64,000 bases of DNA from Metabacillus_B sp050107715 (GTDB lineage Bacteria; Bacillota; Bacilli; Bacillales; Bacillaceae), in assembly GCF_050107715.1 (NCBI RefSeq), contig NZ_JBNILN010000015.1, forward strand, positions 1-64,000. Direction: 5' to 3'. The notes beneath the pieces were generated by a model, which worked only from the letters and a program-made list of their open reading frames with translations, was not told where the DNA came from and ran no database searches. The number at the start of each line of letters is the position of its first letter. The first letter of the stretch is position 1. Shown here piece after piece: positions 43,799-52,150 of this stretch. The position numbers and the translations under genes were made by a program.

Positions 43799-43812
43799 GT
43801 TAACCGGTTAAC
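43799..43812. promoter_or_regulatory. Probable LacI-family operator
   Basis: GTTAACCGGTTAAC is a perfect 14-bp palindrome with the central CG typical of LacI operators, 12 bp before the regulator start codon. The inner AACCGGTT also occurs twice near 4525-4555. Confidence 0.7.
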
Positions 43813-44139
43813 TCCCTTCCCATACTAAACGATTTTTTTTTGAAAAACAATCCTTAATTTTTATGCCGGCCTAATGCTGATTTTGGAATAGCTGCTGCTT
43901 GGAGCGCAAGGTACACAGCCTAATGAAGCGTCACCATCCGCCGCCTTGGATAAGCGGACACCTGCTGCGGAATTCAGCAATTACGTTTGACAGAGCGTCC
44001 CTTTATGAGATTTTGAGAACGCTTCTTCTGTACCCGCGGGTATTCCTATTAAACCATCAAATAGGCAGAAAACCGGATATTTTTTCCCCTTCTCCACATA
44101 TACATATATCATGATGAGCTGTAAGGGAGCGACCATGCT
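43813..44139. other. Intergenic stretch
   Basis: No supported gene. A partial cre-like sequence, TGAGAACGCTTCTT, lies at about 44013-44026 and matches the consensus at about 11 of 14 positions. Confidence 0.4.
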
Positions 44140-44268
44140 ATGGAAAATAAAAAAAATAAGAATAAGAGAAAAAGATTAAAAAAATTCACGACTGCTGATC
44201 TTGGATATAAAGTTTCTGAGGAGAATCAAAAGCTTCTGAAAATGCTGAAAAACCTAAAAAAAGCCTGA
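44140..44268 (+). CDS. Small lysine-rich protein, 42 aa
   Basis: ATG at 44140 with AAGGGAG ten bases upstream. The sequence starts MENKKNKNKRKRLKKF and ends in a helix SEENQKLLKMLKNLKKA. Highly basic, no membrane segment. The C-terminal S-x-E-x3-LL-x2-L pattern recalls SpoIISB/SpoIISC, but no toxin gene is next to it. It ends one base before the stop of the convergent cblS-type gene. Confidence 0.5.
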   Translation: MENKKNKNKRKRLKKFTTADLGYKVSEENQKLLKMLKNLKKA

Positions 44269-44976
44269 TTATCCAGACAGATGTACAGGATAGAACAGAC
44301 CGTTGGCAAGGTTCTTTAGATCATTTGTGAATTGCTTATTATAAGCAATGATAACGCAGGATGCCGGACCGGCAGACTTATGCATATTAAGCTCGCAATC
44401 TATGAATTTAGCTTCCGGATTCAAATAACGGATCTCCCGGGCAATTCCTCCCGACCCCGCGGGGATCAGCTCGAAAACACCATCATGCCGGCAAAGTTCC
44501 TGAAACAGAGACAAGGAAACCATTCTGTCAGCTTTTGTTATGACTTCTTCTCCTACAAGCGGTTCTCCCACCACCGCGAAACCGGCATCCAGCGGGGTAA
44601 CACCGCTGCGGTATAAATTCTTGGCCACCCGCCCAAGAACCGTAATTCCGATGGCTGATTGCATCATGGTCATATTGCTCTCGGTGCTCCCTGTAATCGA
44701 TACCCCATCAAAGCCTGTCTCCTTCATCAGCCTGTCGCAGGAAGCACTCAGCCTTTTCCATGCTTTGTTCCCGATAAAGTTGTGAAGGATGATGGAAAAT
44801 GGTGCGGCCCCTACCGCCAGGCATTCCATTAAAGCTACCCGGAGAGTATGCGAAGCCGTAATTTCAAGAGGCACATTCACTAAGTCGTGTTCCATTTCTC
44901 CAATTGCACCTGCGTTGTCGGAAGCCGCAATCAGCCATTCTTCTTCTGTCAGGTGTATTTTCTGAATATCTCTCAT
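44269..44976 (-). CDS. cblS: Probable alpha-ribazole kinase (CblS-like, AIRS/PurM fold)
   Basis: 235 aa from ATG 44976, which has GGAAGGG in front; an in-frame ATG at 44997 lacks a ribosome site. The blocks SDNAGAIGEMEHDLVNVP, TLRVALMECLAVGAAP and GSTESNMTMMQSAIGITVLG recall the AIR synthetase/ThiL ATP-binding fold. In Firmicutes without CobT, CblS phosphorylates alpha-ribazole so that CobS can attach it. Location at the end of the cobalamin operon supports this. Assigned from fold and context, not from a diagnostic motif. Confidence 0.6.
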   Translation of the reverse strand: MRDIQKIHLTEEEWLIAASDNAGAIGEMEHDLVNVPLEITASHTLRVALMECLAVGAAPFSIILHNFIGNKAWKRLSASCDRLMKETGFDGVSITGSTESNMTMMQSAIGITVLGRVAKNLYRSGVTPLDAGFAVVGEPLVGEEVITKADRMVSLSLFQELCRHDGVFELIPAGSGGIAREIRYLNPEAKFIDCELNMHKSAGPASCVIIAYNKQFTNDLKNLANGLFYPVHLSG

Positions 44977-44998
44977 AGTGATCGACCCTTCCTTCATT

Positions 44999-45424
44999 TT
45001 ACTGGGTTTTCAGTGTTGAAGGAATTCCATACCAAATCAAGTCGGCCTGATCAGCATGCTGGATGATATGCTGGTACACCCAGCCGGTGGAATCCCGCCA
45101 AAGACGGTCTTCTTCTCTAATAGGCACAATGCCTTTAGAGATATCCGACCCAATGAGGACAAGCTTTCGGTCAGCCTGGCTCGTTTCCCAGGCTTTCCAC
45201 TTTAAAACGAGCCCCTTCCAGTTCTCGGCTGCCTGCAATCCGGATTGGAGCGTTTCGTTCCTTATATAGGTTTCCACACCTTCAACAACTGTAAGCGGGG
45301 CAAATGCTTGATCAAGGTCATCCCCTTTGAATGCACTGATCCATAGACTATCTTCGCTTCGCCATAGCTGATCTTTTACCCATTTTGCTTTGCCATTGCA
45401 GGCACCTCCTGTAACGAAATGCAT
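44999..45424 (-). CDS. CobU-like paralogue with altered P-loop
   Basis: 141 aa from ATG 45424 with AGGAGGGG in front; it overlaps the end of cobC by 49 bp. N-terminus MHFVTGGACNGKAKWV aligns with the CobU P-loop GGVRSGKT but has Ala-Lys in place of the Ser/Thr after Lys. The C-terminal VLIGSDISKGIVPIREEDRLWRD and HADQADLIWYGIP match the end of CobU (SNELS...VP...R-x-F-D-x-G, LVWYGIP type). It lacks the middle part. Probably an accessory or regulatory relative; the true CobU is at 47131. Confidence 0.65.
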   Translation of the reverse strand: MHFVTGGACNGKAKWVKDQLWRSEDSLWISAFKGDDLDQAFAPLTVVEGVETYIRNETLQSGLQAAENWKGLVLKWKAWETSQADRKLVLIGSDISKGIVPIREEDRLWRDSTGWVYQHIIQHADQADLIWYGIPSTLKTQ

Positions 45425-45996
45425 CGTTCTCCCCTCCTGAATGATTCGAATGTCCATGTTAATTTATATCCTGCGCCGGGATGTACCGGCCATTCCCAAA
45501 AAGATCGGCTGTAATGGCCCAGCTCAGTCAGAAGCTGGCGGATCGGACCGCCATGGCTGACCACTAATGCAGATCGGATGGTTTTATTGTTCATTTCCCG
45601 GTGGATGATTCCCCACCCTTCCATGATCCTTGCTTTAAACTGAGTGAAGGTTTCACCGCCCGGCGGAGCAATACGATCCGCGTTTCCGACCCATTCTCTA
45701 TATGCCGGATCCTCCTTCAGATCTTCATAGGTAAGACCCTCCCATTTTCCGAAATTCAGCTCTTTTAATTGCTGAATCCTGGTTGGATTTATTTCCGGAA
45801 AGAGAATATCCGCTGTTTGATTTGCCCGGGTCATCCCGCTCGTCACCACCAGATCCGGCCGCTGGATTTGCATCCCTCTCAGCTGCTCTTCCCCTTCCTT
45901 TGAAAGGGGATCGTCTGTCCATCCTATATAAGCATTCCGGCTGTTTTTTTCTGTTAACCCATGACGTAATAATGTAACAGCCACAAACCCATCCAT
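45376..45996 (-). CDS. cobC: Histidine phosphatase, alpha-ribazole phosphatase type
   Basis: 206 aa. Phosphoglycerate-mutase fold: catalytic LLRHGLTEKN (His about residue 11), SGMTRANQTADIL (Arg), LKELNFGKWEGLTYEDL (Glu) and VVSHGGPIRQLL (second His). In a cobalamin operon it should remove the 5'-phosphate of alpha-ribazole phosphate or adenosylcobalamin phosphate. It overlaps cobS by 43 bp and has GGGGAGG before the ATG. Confidence 0.82.
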   Translation of the reverse strand: MDGFVAVTLLRHGLTEKNSRNAYIGWTDDPLSKEGEEQLRGMQIQRPDLVVTSGMTRANQTADILFPEINPTRIQQLKELNFGKWEGLTYEDLKEDPAYREWVGNADRIAPPGGETFTQFKARIMEGWGIIHREMNNKTIRSALVVSHGGPIRQLLTELGHYSRSFWEWPVHPGAGYKLTWTFESFRRGERCISLQEVPAMAKQNG

Positions 45997-46751
45997 AAAA
46001 AGACCTCCCCTCCTTCTGAAGAAGCACCAAGCAAATCTCCAGTAATTCCTCCAAATTCTTTTTTAAAAAACAATCCGGAAGCAAGTGTGAACAAGGCACT
46101 CATAAGCAGCAATCCTATCAGATAAATGACAAGCACAGGTTCAAATAAGCCCAGCAGACAGGCAACCAGCGTTACTGAAATGGCATAGCTCCCGGCTATG
46201 CGTCTCCATTGAAGCCCTTTTTGAAAAAAATACGAAAGCCCATCTTTCTTTACCGATGGGACTGATGCCAGCAGGAGCCCCATTCCAGTGCGGGAAAGCA
46301 TCGGAATTAGCGCAAGGAGGCTAAAACCGAAACCATGGAACCGTTCAATCACTTCGTAAATAAACAAGAATTTAGCAAAAAGCAGAACCAGCACGGAAAG
46401 CACACCAAATGCCCCTATTCTTGGGTCCTTCATAATTTCAAGCCTTTTATCCCTGTCTCTGTAAGAAAAGTAAGCATCGCTTGAGTCCATCCAGCCATCC
46501 AAATGCAGACCGCCCGTCATCATGATTGCAGAAAGCCAGATAATAAACGCGCAGGCGAGGGCAGATAGGGGGGTATAAGTTTGCAGCAGCCATAAGAGTG
46601 CAGCTTGGACACTTCCCATAAGGAGGCCGATAGCCGGAAGACACTGTATGGCAATTGCCGTCCGCTTCGGGTCCATGTCAAACCGCTTTTTAACAGGAAG
46701 AACAGTGAAGAACTGTACGCCAATCAAAAAACCATCAATTCCTTTTTTCAT
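45954..46751 (-). CDS. cobS: Adenosylcobinamide-GDP ribazoletransferase
   Basis: 265 aa with about six membrane helices. CobS blocks: GVQFFTVLPVKK, MMTGGLHLDGWMDSSDAYFSYRDRDKRLEIMKDPRIGAFG (the H-x-DGxxD metal motif) and the C-terminal GITGDLLGASSEGGEV. It joins adenosylcobinamide-GDP to alpha-ribazole. GAGAGGGGG precedes the ATG and is shared with the tail of the cobQ remnant, showing that cobQ once overlapped it. Confidence 0.92.
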   Translation of the reverse strand: MKKGIDGFLIGVQFFTVLPVKKRFDMDPKRTAIAIQCLPAIGLLMGSVQAALLWLLQTYTPLSALACAFIIWLSAIMMTGGLHLDGWMDSSDAYFSYRDRDKRLEIMKDPRIGAFGVLSVLVLLFAKFLFIYEVIERFHGFGFSLLALIPMLSRTGMGLLLASVPSVKKDGLSYFFQKGLQWRRIAGSYAISVTLVACLLGLFEPVLVIYLIGLLLMSALFTLASGLFFKKEFGGITGDLLGASSEGGEVFLWMGLWLLHYYVMG

Positions 46752-46752
46752 T

Positions 46753-47134
46753 TCATCCCCCTCTCTCTGCTATTTTCATGATTCTCTCCATGTCTAAATG
46801 TTTCTTTGCATGTTCAGCAAGCCCTTCATAGCGCCTGTTAGCCACTCTAATTCCATTAAGCCAGGCCAATCTGATAAGGTCAAATCACTGGAAGGTTTAA
46901 GAAGGTTCGGATTCCTATACACGGCAGCTTCCAGCTTCCAGCCCAGCCGCTTCAGCCTGTACTCCATGAGCGCGGTCAATTTCTAAGTCCATCAGCCGTG
47001 ACGCAAGAATTGCTGGACATATTTTGCGATTTAAACGGTGCTGGATTCAGCCCTTTATCCGCAAAAATCCGGCACAAAGCTGTGGTTATCAAACTTTTCC
47101 CGGCATCTTATGAAGTTCCTTGTAGGCCCTTCAA
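46753..47134 (-). pseudogene. cobQ: Cobyric acid synthase remnant (cobQ) with large internal deletion
   Basis: Minus-strand translation directly after cobU gives LKGLQGTS-stop-DAGKSL, then CRIFADKGLNPAPFKSQNMS, the CobQ N-terminus with its P-loop. After VTADG the frame shifts to LEIDRAHGVQAEAAGLEA; a second shift at a 7-bp tandem duplication (AGCTTCC twice, 46926-46939) continues AAVYRNPNLLKPSSDLT. About 400 codons are then missing, and the C-terminal RRYEGLAEHAKKHLDMERI follows, ending two bases before cobS. One stop, at least two frameshifts and the deletion make it non-functional. Confidence 0.88.
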
Positions 47135-47670
47135 GGCTTTACTCCCTTTTTCATCAGAGGGATCCCGCATTCAGCCAAATATGCAGAGTCCGCTATCTTG
47201 ACGGTTTCCTGATGAAGTTTACCAAGAAGGCGGATGTAATCACTGACTTCCGGGCTGTACCGTGCAGCGTCAAAAGATAGCTCATTTGAAACCACAATGA
47301 GCATCCTGCTGGAGTCACGCAGCCGGCGGACCCCCATCAGCATGTGAGAAAGAAGGCAGGGGTTAGGTGTTAAAGAGAACATCTCATGATTGAGCCACGT
47401 CGTCAGGCAATCCAGAACTAGGATGTCCCTCTTAGAATAATGAACAGCCAATTCATGCAAATTTACGGACTGCTCAAATGTCCGCCACACCGCTTCGGAT
47501 TGCAGCCGCCCTTCTTTATGTCTCATAATCCTCTCTTCCATCTCTGAATCGGTCGCCCGGCCAGCTGCGATATAATTTAATCGGTATGTACGGCCTGCTG
47601 CTTTCTTTGCAAAATTCTCTGCTAACGCTGTCTTGCCGCTCCTCACGCCACCCGAAATAAAAATCAGCAT
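47131..47670 (-). CDS. cobU: Adenosylcobinamide kinase / guanylyltransferase
   Basis: 179 aa from ATG 47670 with AAAGGAG in front. P-loop ISGGVRSGKTALAE (about residues 5-18), YIAAGRATDSEMEERIMRH, LDCLTTWLNHEMF, IVVSNELSFDAARYSPEVSDYIRLLG-type C-terminal block. It phosphorylates adenosylcobinamide and activates it with GTP. It overlaps cobD by seven bases. Confidence 0.92.
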   Translation of the reverse strand: MLIFISGGVRSGKTALAENFAKKAAGRTYRLNYIAAGRATDSEMEERIMRHKEGRLQSEAVWRTFEQSVNLHELAVHYSKRDILVLDCLTTWLNHEMFSLTPNPCLLSHMLMGVRRLRDSSRMLIVVSNELSFDAARYSPEVSDYIRLLGKLHQETVKIADSAYLAECGIPLMKKGVKP

Positions 47671-48728
47671 GTTGCCCACTCCTTTAACGCATCAATAAAT
47701 TCATCATTTTCATGGCGAAGCTTCACGGCCACCCGAAGAAAACCGCCCTCCAGGCCAGCAAAATTTTCCGTATGGCGGGTGATGATGCCTCTTTTTGCTA
47801 AAAATACGTACAGCGCTGCCCGTTCAACAGGCCGGAGTAAATAATAGTTCGTACTGCTCGGATACACACAGAATCCCATGTCCGTAAGCAACTGATGCAT
47901 TCTTCGCCGCTCGTTGGCAATGAAATGACGCGTCCGTTCTGCATGCGTGCCGTCTGAGATGCAATCTGTCCCGATCACTTGCGCCAGCGCATTCACATTC
48001 CAATGCGGGAGGAGAGATTTTATTCTGGCTATGACAGGGGGCGAGGCCATCATATAGCCCAGTCTCAGCCCCGCGATTGCATACATTTTGGTAAGTGAAC
48101 GGAGAATGATTAAATTCGAAAAATTCCGGAGCATGGGGGCAAGGGTTTCTGCCTTCTCAGTAAAGTCATAAAACGCTTCATCACAAACAACGAGGGTGCC
48201 GTTTTTTTCGGCACGCTTAACGACTTCCGCCAATACAGACACCGTGTATGATTTCCCGGTAGGATTGTTGGGGCTGCAGATAAACAAAGCTTTTTTTTTA
48301 GTCATTTTTTCAAAAATCTGCTCATCCAGCTCCCAGTTATTCTCCGCCGATAAAACGTGTGCTTCGATATCTGCCCCTTGCGCCTCAAGTGCCCTGCGGT
48401 ATTCTGAAAAGGCCGGTTCGATAATCAAAACCTTTTCCCCTTTCAGTTCCTGTGATACAGCGGCGATTAGTTCTGCGGCTCCATTACCGGGAAGCAGCCA
48501 ATCAGGAGGAAGCTCGTTTGCTTTCGATAAGGCGTTTATAAGCACGGACGCTTCAGGATCCGGATAATCACGGATAGCATGTAAATACTCATGCCATCTT
48601 TCCTTAATAAAAGCAGGCGGACCAAGAGGATTGGTATTAACGCTGAAATCCAGAATGCGGGCTGGAGGATCGATGTTTAGATTCCTGTATACGTGAATCG
48701 GATTAGAACCATGTTGAGGCAAGTTCAA
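47664..48728 (-). CDS. cobD: Threonine-phosphate decarboxylase
   Basis: 354 aa PLP enzyme of the class-I aminotransferase fold. N-terminal HGSNPIHVYR and LDFSVNTNPLGPP, PNNPTGKSY, CDEAFYDF, and the PLP-lysine region ILRSLTKMYAIAGLRLGY. It makes (R)-1-aminopropan-2-yl phosphate, the linker that CbiB attaches to cobyric acid. TTG start; it overlaps cbiB by 26 bp. Confidence 0.9.
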   Translation of the reverse strand: MNLPQHGSNPIHVYRNLNIDPPARILDFSVNTNPLGPPAFIKERWHEYLHAIRDYPDPEASVLINALSKANELPPDWLLPGNGAAELIAAVSQELKGEKVLIIEPAFSEYRRALEAQGADIEAHVLSAENNWELDEQIFEKMTKKKALFICSPNNPTGKSYTVSVLAEVVKRAEKNGTLVVCDEAFYDFTEKAETLAPMLRNFSNLIILRSLTKMYAIAGLRLGYMMASPPVIARIKSLLPHWNVNALAQVIGTDCISDGTHAERTRHFIANERRRMHQLLTDMGFCVYPSSTNYYLLRPVERAALYVFLAKRGIITRHTENFAGLEGGFLRVAVKLRHENDEFIDALKEWATC

Positions 48729-49650
48729 AAAGCATTCCCCCTATCCATAGGAAAACGATAAATAAATAAACCGATCGATCCATGATTTCTATGGATTTGC
48801 CAATATGTAAGATATGCAAAGGATGGTCCGGCCTTCCCATACGCGCTCTGCTGGAGACAACCCCCTTATAATGGTTCGTTCCTCCAAGCTCTACTCCAAG
48901 TAAGTAAGCCACAGCCGCTTCCCCCCAGCCGCTGTTCGGACTCGGGTGCTTCGCCGCGTCTGAAGCCACCTTGGGCCAAAGTCTGATATTCCCGTGAACA
49001 GCAAGCATTGTAAATGCCGTTATTCTCGCCGGAATCCAATTCAGCACATCATCAAGCCTTGCAGATGCCCACCCGAACTGATGATATCTTTCATTTTTAT
49101 ACCCAACCATCGAATCCAGTGTATTAATCAGACGGTAAACTGCAGCGAAGGGGCCCCCCCCGATTGCCGCCCAAAACAGAGGAGCCGTAACACCATCACT
49201 TGTATTTTCGGCAACGGTTTCAACCGTTCCCCTGACGAGCTCACTCTCCTCAAGGTGACCTGTGTCTCTCCCTACAATACAGGAAAGCTTTGTTCGGGCT
49301 TCTGAAATATTTTCATCAGCCAGCGGAGCTTCCACCTTCAATGCTGCTTCTTTGAGACTTTTCTGTGCAATCGCGGTAAATATAACAGCTGCTTCAAACA
49401 AGATACCTGCTGCTGCATGAATCCTCCAAAAAAGGAATTGGAGAAGGACGACTGTGAACAGAACGATTCCCGTCAGAATAAGTACCATTAAAATCCCTTT
49501 CCCTTTTTTCCTATTGCCTTTATTCAATCGGCTCTCAAAAAACAAAATCATCCTGCCAAACCATCTCACAGGATGGGGCATAGCCGGCGGGTCCCCGATT
49601 AATTTGTCCAGCAGGACGGCAACGGTTAAGGCAGCTAAGTGGCTAAGCAC
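48703..49650 (-). CDS. cbiB: Adenosylcobinamide-phosphate synthase
   Basis: 315 aa from a GTG at 49650 that overlaps the end of the btuD-cbiZ gene, with GGAGAG in front; the frame is open further upstream but that stretch lies inside the neighbour. Family motifs: LLDKLIGDPPAMPHPVRWFG near the N-terminus, VAENTSDGVTAPLFWAAIGG, and HPSPNSGWGEAAVAYLLGV. Four to five membrane helices. It joins aminopropanol phosphate to cobyric acid. Confidence 0.92.
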   Translation of the reverse strand: MLSHLAALTVAVLLDKLIGDPPAMPHPVRWFGRMILFFESRLNKGNRKKGKGILMVLILTGIVLFTVVLLQFLFWRIHAAAGILFEAAVIFTAIAQKSLKEAALKVEAPLADENISEARTKLSCIVGRDTGHLEESELVRGTVETVAENTSDGVTAPLFWAAIGGGPFAAVYRLINTLDSMVGYKNERYHQFGWASARLDDVLNWIPARITAFTMLAVHGNIRLWPKVASDAAKHPSPNSGWGEAAVAYLLGVELGGTNHYKGVVSSRARMGRPDHPLHILHIGKSIEIMDRSVYLFIVFLWIGGMLFELASTWF

Positions 49651-51106
49651 GATTCTTTCTCTCCAGATACTTGTCAATAGACTCCAATGTGCAGGCATAA
49701 ACACTTTTCCCAATCGCTTTTCCAAGCTCTGTAGCAGGTCCTGCATAAGGGAGGCTGTTTCCTTGCTGGGTCGAAGCAATCAGCACACTGTCAGTGGAGG
49801 TTCCTGTAGCGGGCGTGCCTGTAACCGGATCAAGTATAAATCGATCCGACAGTGCTTTTGTCTTTGCTTCGGCAGCCGTTATGACAGCTTGGAGGAAGGC
49901 TTCATCCGAACAGACTCCATTTATGAATATCCATGTATTAATGGTCCCGGGGCCTGGCATCAGCCGATCCGCACCGAGTGAAGCATCGGCTGCATTCCCT
50001 GTTCCGGCGGTAACGGCAGTTAAAATGGAAAAATCGTTCAGGCCGGTCCAGTGTACACTCACATCTTCCAGCTGTACGGCTGTCATCATGCCCACTGTTT
50101 CATTCGGATCAAAACCTTTTGCCTGTATAAAGCGGATAAGATCCATCTCACTGTCATTGCTTTGGTAATCCAGATCTACATGGCGATTGATAAAGGTAGT
50201 GTACCATCCGATTCCTGCATGCAGGACAGCTGACGACAAGGTTTTTAACGGAACTGGAGATTTCAAGGAAATGTATTCTTTGTTAATGACAAGAAGTGAT
50301 TCGTTAATTTCTGACAGCTCCCCAGCTCGATCAGGGGATTCCAGAATAACCTGTGGACTTTGGTCGGCCGGATGGTAATGCCGCTTGATCCCTGCGCTGT
50401 AAACCTGCTTCAGGGTTGGCTCCTGCAACGCTTCATAAGGTGTGCCGATATCCGATACACGTCCATTATTTAAGAGCATGACTCTGTCACAGTACAGACT
50501 TGCCATATTTAAGTCGTGAAAAATCGAAACGATGGTTAACCCCCTATCCTTTGTCCAGCTTTTTAAACGGGACAAAAGGCTTTGCTGGTAGGCTATGTCA
50601 AGGTGATTCGTCGGCTCATCCAAGAGAAGAATGGCCGGGTCCTGTGCAAGAGCCTGGGCCAGAAATACGCGCTGCTGCTCTCCGCCGCTCAGTTCCTGAA
50701 TGGAACGCCGCGAGAATTCTGCAATCCCTGTGTCCCGCATGGCAAGCTCCACCAGTTCCTCGTCTTTATCTGACCATCCCGGCAGAAATCTCGCCTGATG
50801 GGGATACCGTCCAATACTCACTGCTTCTTTAACCGTCATATCAAATGCTGCTGCGGTCACTTGAGGCAGTACGGCCATAACTTTAGCAAGTTCTTTGCTT
50901 GAATAGGAAGCAACATCCTTGTTCTGGATGCTGATCCGTCCTTTAGCGGCCGGCAGAATCCCTGAGAGCATTTTCATTAAAGTGGTCTTCCCGCTTCCGT
51001 TCGGACCAAGTATTCCGAAAAACTCTCCTTTTTGGACACCGAAGCTGACCTCATTCAAGACTTTATTCCGATCATACCCTCCCTCAAGTTCCTGTACCTC
51101 AATCAT
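49643..51106 (-). CDS. btuD: BtuD-CbiZ fusion: cobalamin ABC ATPase with adenosylcobinamide amidohydrolase
   Basis: 487 aa from ATG 51106 (GGAGG in front). Residues about 1-250 form an ABC ATPase: Walker A GPNGSGKT, signature LSGGEQQR, Walker B ILLLDEPTNHLD. Residues about 270-485 form a CbiZ domain (SSAVLHAGIGW, MMTAVQLEDVSV, AVTAGTGNAADAS, TINTWIFINGVCSDEAFLQAV, TGTSTDSVLIAST). CbiZ opens the aminopropanol amide of adenosylcobinamide to give adenosylcobyric acid, so import and remodelling are coupled. B. subtilis YvrA has the same type of fusion. Confidence 0.92.
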   Translation of the reverse strand: MIEVQELEGGYDRNKVLNEVSFGVQKGEFFGILGPNGSGKTTLMKMLSGILPAAKGRISIQNKDVASYSSKELAKVMAVLPQVTAAAFDMTVKEAVSIGRYPHQARFLPGWSDKDEELVELAMRDTGIAEFSRRSIQELSGGEQQRVFLAQALAQDPAILLLDEPTNHLDIAYQQSLLSRLKSWTKDRGLTIVSIFHDLNMASLYCDRVMLLNNGRVSDIGTPYEALQEPTLKQVYSAGIKRHYHPADQSPQVILESPDRAGELSEINESLLVINKEYISLKSPVPLKTLSSAVLHAGIGWYTTFINRHVDLDYQSNDSEMDLIRFIQAKGFDPNETVGMMTAVQLEDVSVHWTGLNDFSILTAVTAGTGNAADASLGADRLMPGPGTINTWIFINGVCSDEAFLQAVITAAEAKTKALSDRFILDPVTGTPATGTSTDSVLIASTQQGNSLPYAGPATELGKAIGKSVYACTLESIDKYLERKNRA

Positions 51107-51121
51107 AAACATACCTCCATC

Positions 51122-52150
51122 CTAGGACCTTCTCTTCTTAGCTGCTAAAATAACTGCAAAAACCGGTGCACCTGCAATAGCTGTAATCACTCCGATTGGA
51201 AGCTCAACCGGAGAAATAATGGTTCTTGCCAATAGGTCAGCAAGCATTAAAAAACCAGCCCCGTATATCATGGACAGCGGCAGCAAATGACGGTGATCGC
51301 TGCCGCAAAGCAGTCGTGCCATATGCGGGATGACCAGACCGACAAATCCAATCGTCCCGGAAACCGCGACCGCGGATCCGGTCAGCAGGGAGGCAGCAAT
51401 GATGATCAGAAGCTGCTTTCTTTTTACATGAACTCCAATATGGCGGGCCCTGTCTTCTCCGAAGGCAAACGCATTGAGCTCTCTGCTGTTCATAAGCAAA
51501 ATAAGTGCGCCTGCTGCAGTAAAGGGCAAAATCATCTGAACATACGGCCAGCCTCTCATTGAGACGCTGCCAAGAAGCCAATTCATAACCTGTCTCAATT
51601 CCTCTCCGCTTAAAGCGACAATGAGCGAAATGAATGAGCCTAAAAAAGAATTAAAAATAATACCGGCTAATATCATCGTCTCCATCGAAGTTCGCCTTTG
51701 AGCCAGATGCGCAAAGCCCAAAACTCCAAGCATGGTCAGGAATCCGGCGGTTATACTGATGACCGGAAGTGTAAAGCTGCCAAACATCTGGACCCCAAAG
51801 TAAATCACACTCACTGCCCCAAGGGAAGCTCCGGATGAAACTCCAAGAGTGTATGGGTCAGCTAAAGGGTTGCGTAAAATCCCCTGAAAAGCAGCTCCCG
51901 CGAGAGCGAGTGATGCGCCGACTAAGCCTGCCAGGAGGACACGCGGAAAGCGGATCGAAAGGAGGATGTTTCCATTAGCTTCAGAAGCTGCACGTCCTCC
52001 AAACAGGACGGAAAGAATTTCACTTGGGGAAATAGCCGCTGTTCCAATTGAAACAGCGGCTAAAAAAGCGGTTACTAAGAAGAGAACGGCCAAAGCATAT
52101 TGAATGGTACGGTTATTTAGAAAATACGTCCGGATAGATTGCGTTTGCAA
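51122..52150 (-). CDS. btuC: Cobalamin ABC transporter permease
   Basis: 342 aa, FecCD/BtuC family, about ten membrane helices. Blocks: RFPRVLLAGLVGASLALAGA, NPLADPYTLGVSSGASLGA, and the ATPase-contact segment SGTIGFVGLVIPHMARLLCG. TTG start behind GAGGAAC; it overlaps btuF by 38 bp and lies 15 bp before btuD-cbiZ. Confidence 0.92.
   Translation of the reverse strand: MQTQSIRTYFLNNRTIQYALAVLFLVTAFLAAVSIGTAAISPSEILSVLFGGRAASEANGNILLSIRFPRVLLAGLVGASLALAGAAFQGILRNPLADPYTLGVSSGASLGAVSVIYFGVQMFGSFTLPVISITAGFLTMLGVLGFAHLAQRRTSMETMILAGIIFNSFLGSFISLIVALSGEELRQVMNWLLGSVSMRGWPYVQMILPFTAAGALILLMNSRELNAFAFGEDRARHIGVHVKRKQLLIIIAASLLTGSAVAVSGTIGFVGLVIPHMARLLCGSDHRHLLPLSMIYGAGFLMLADLLARTIISPVELPIGVITAIAGAPVFAVILAAKKRRS

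Noticed and set aside
46794..46979. A 61-aa ORF as a separate gene
   Set aside because: It is one frame of the cobQ remnant, recognised by the CobQ segment AAVYRNPNLLKPSSD.
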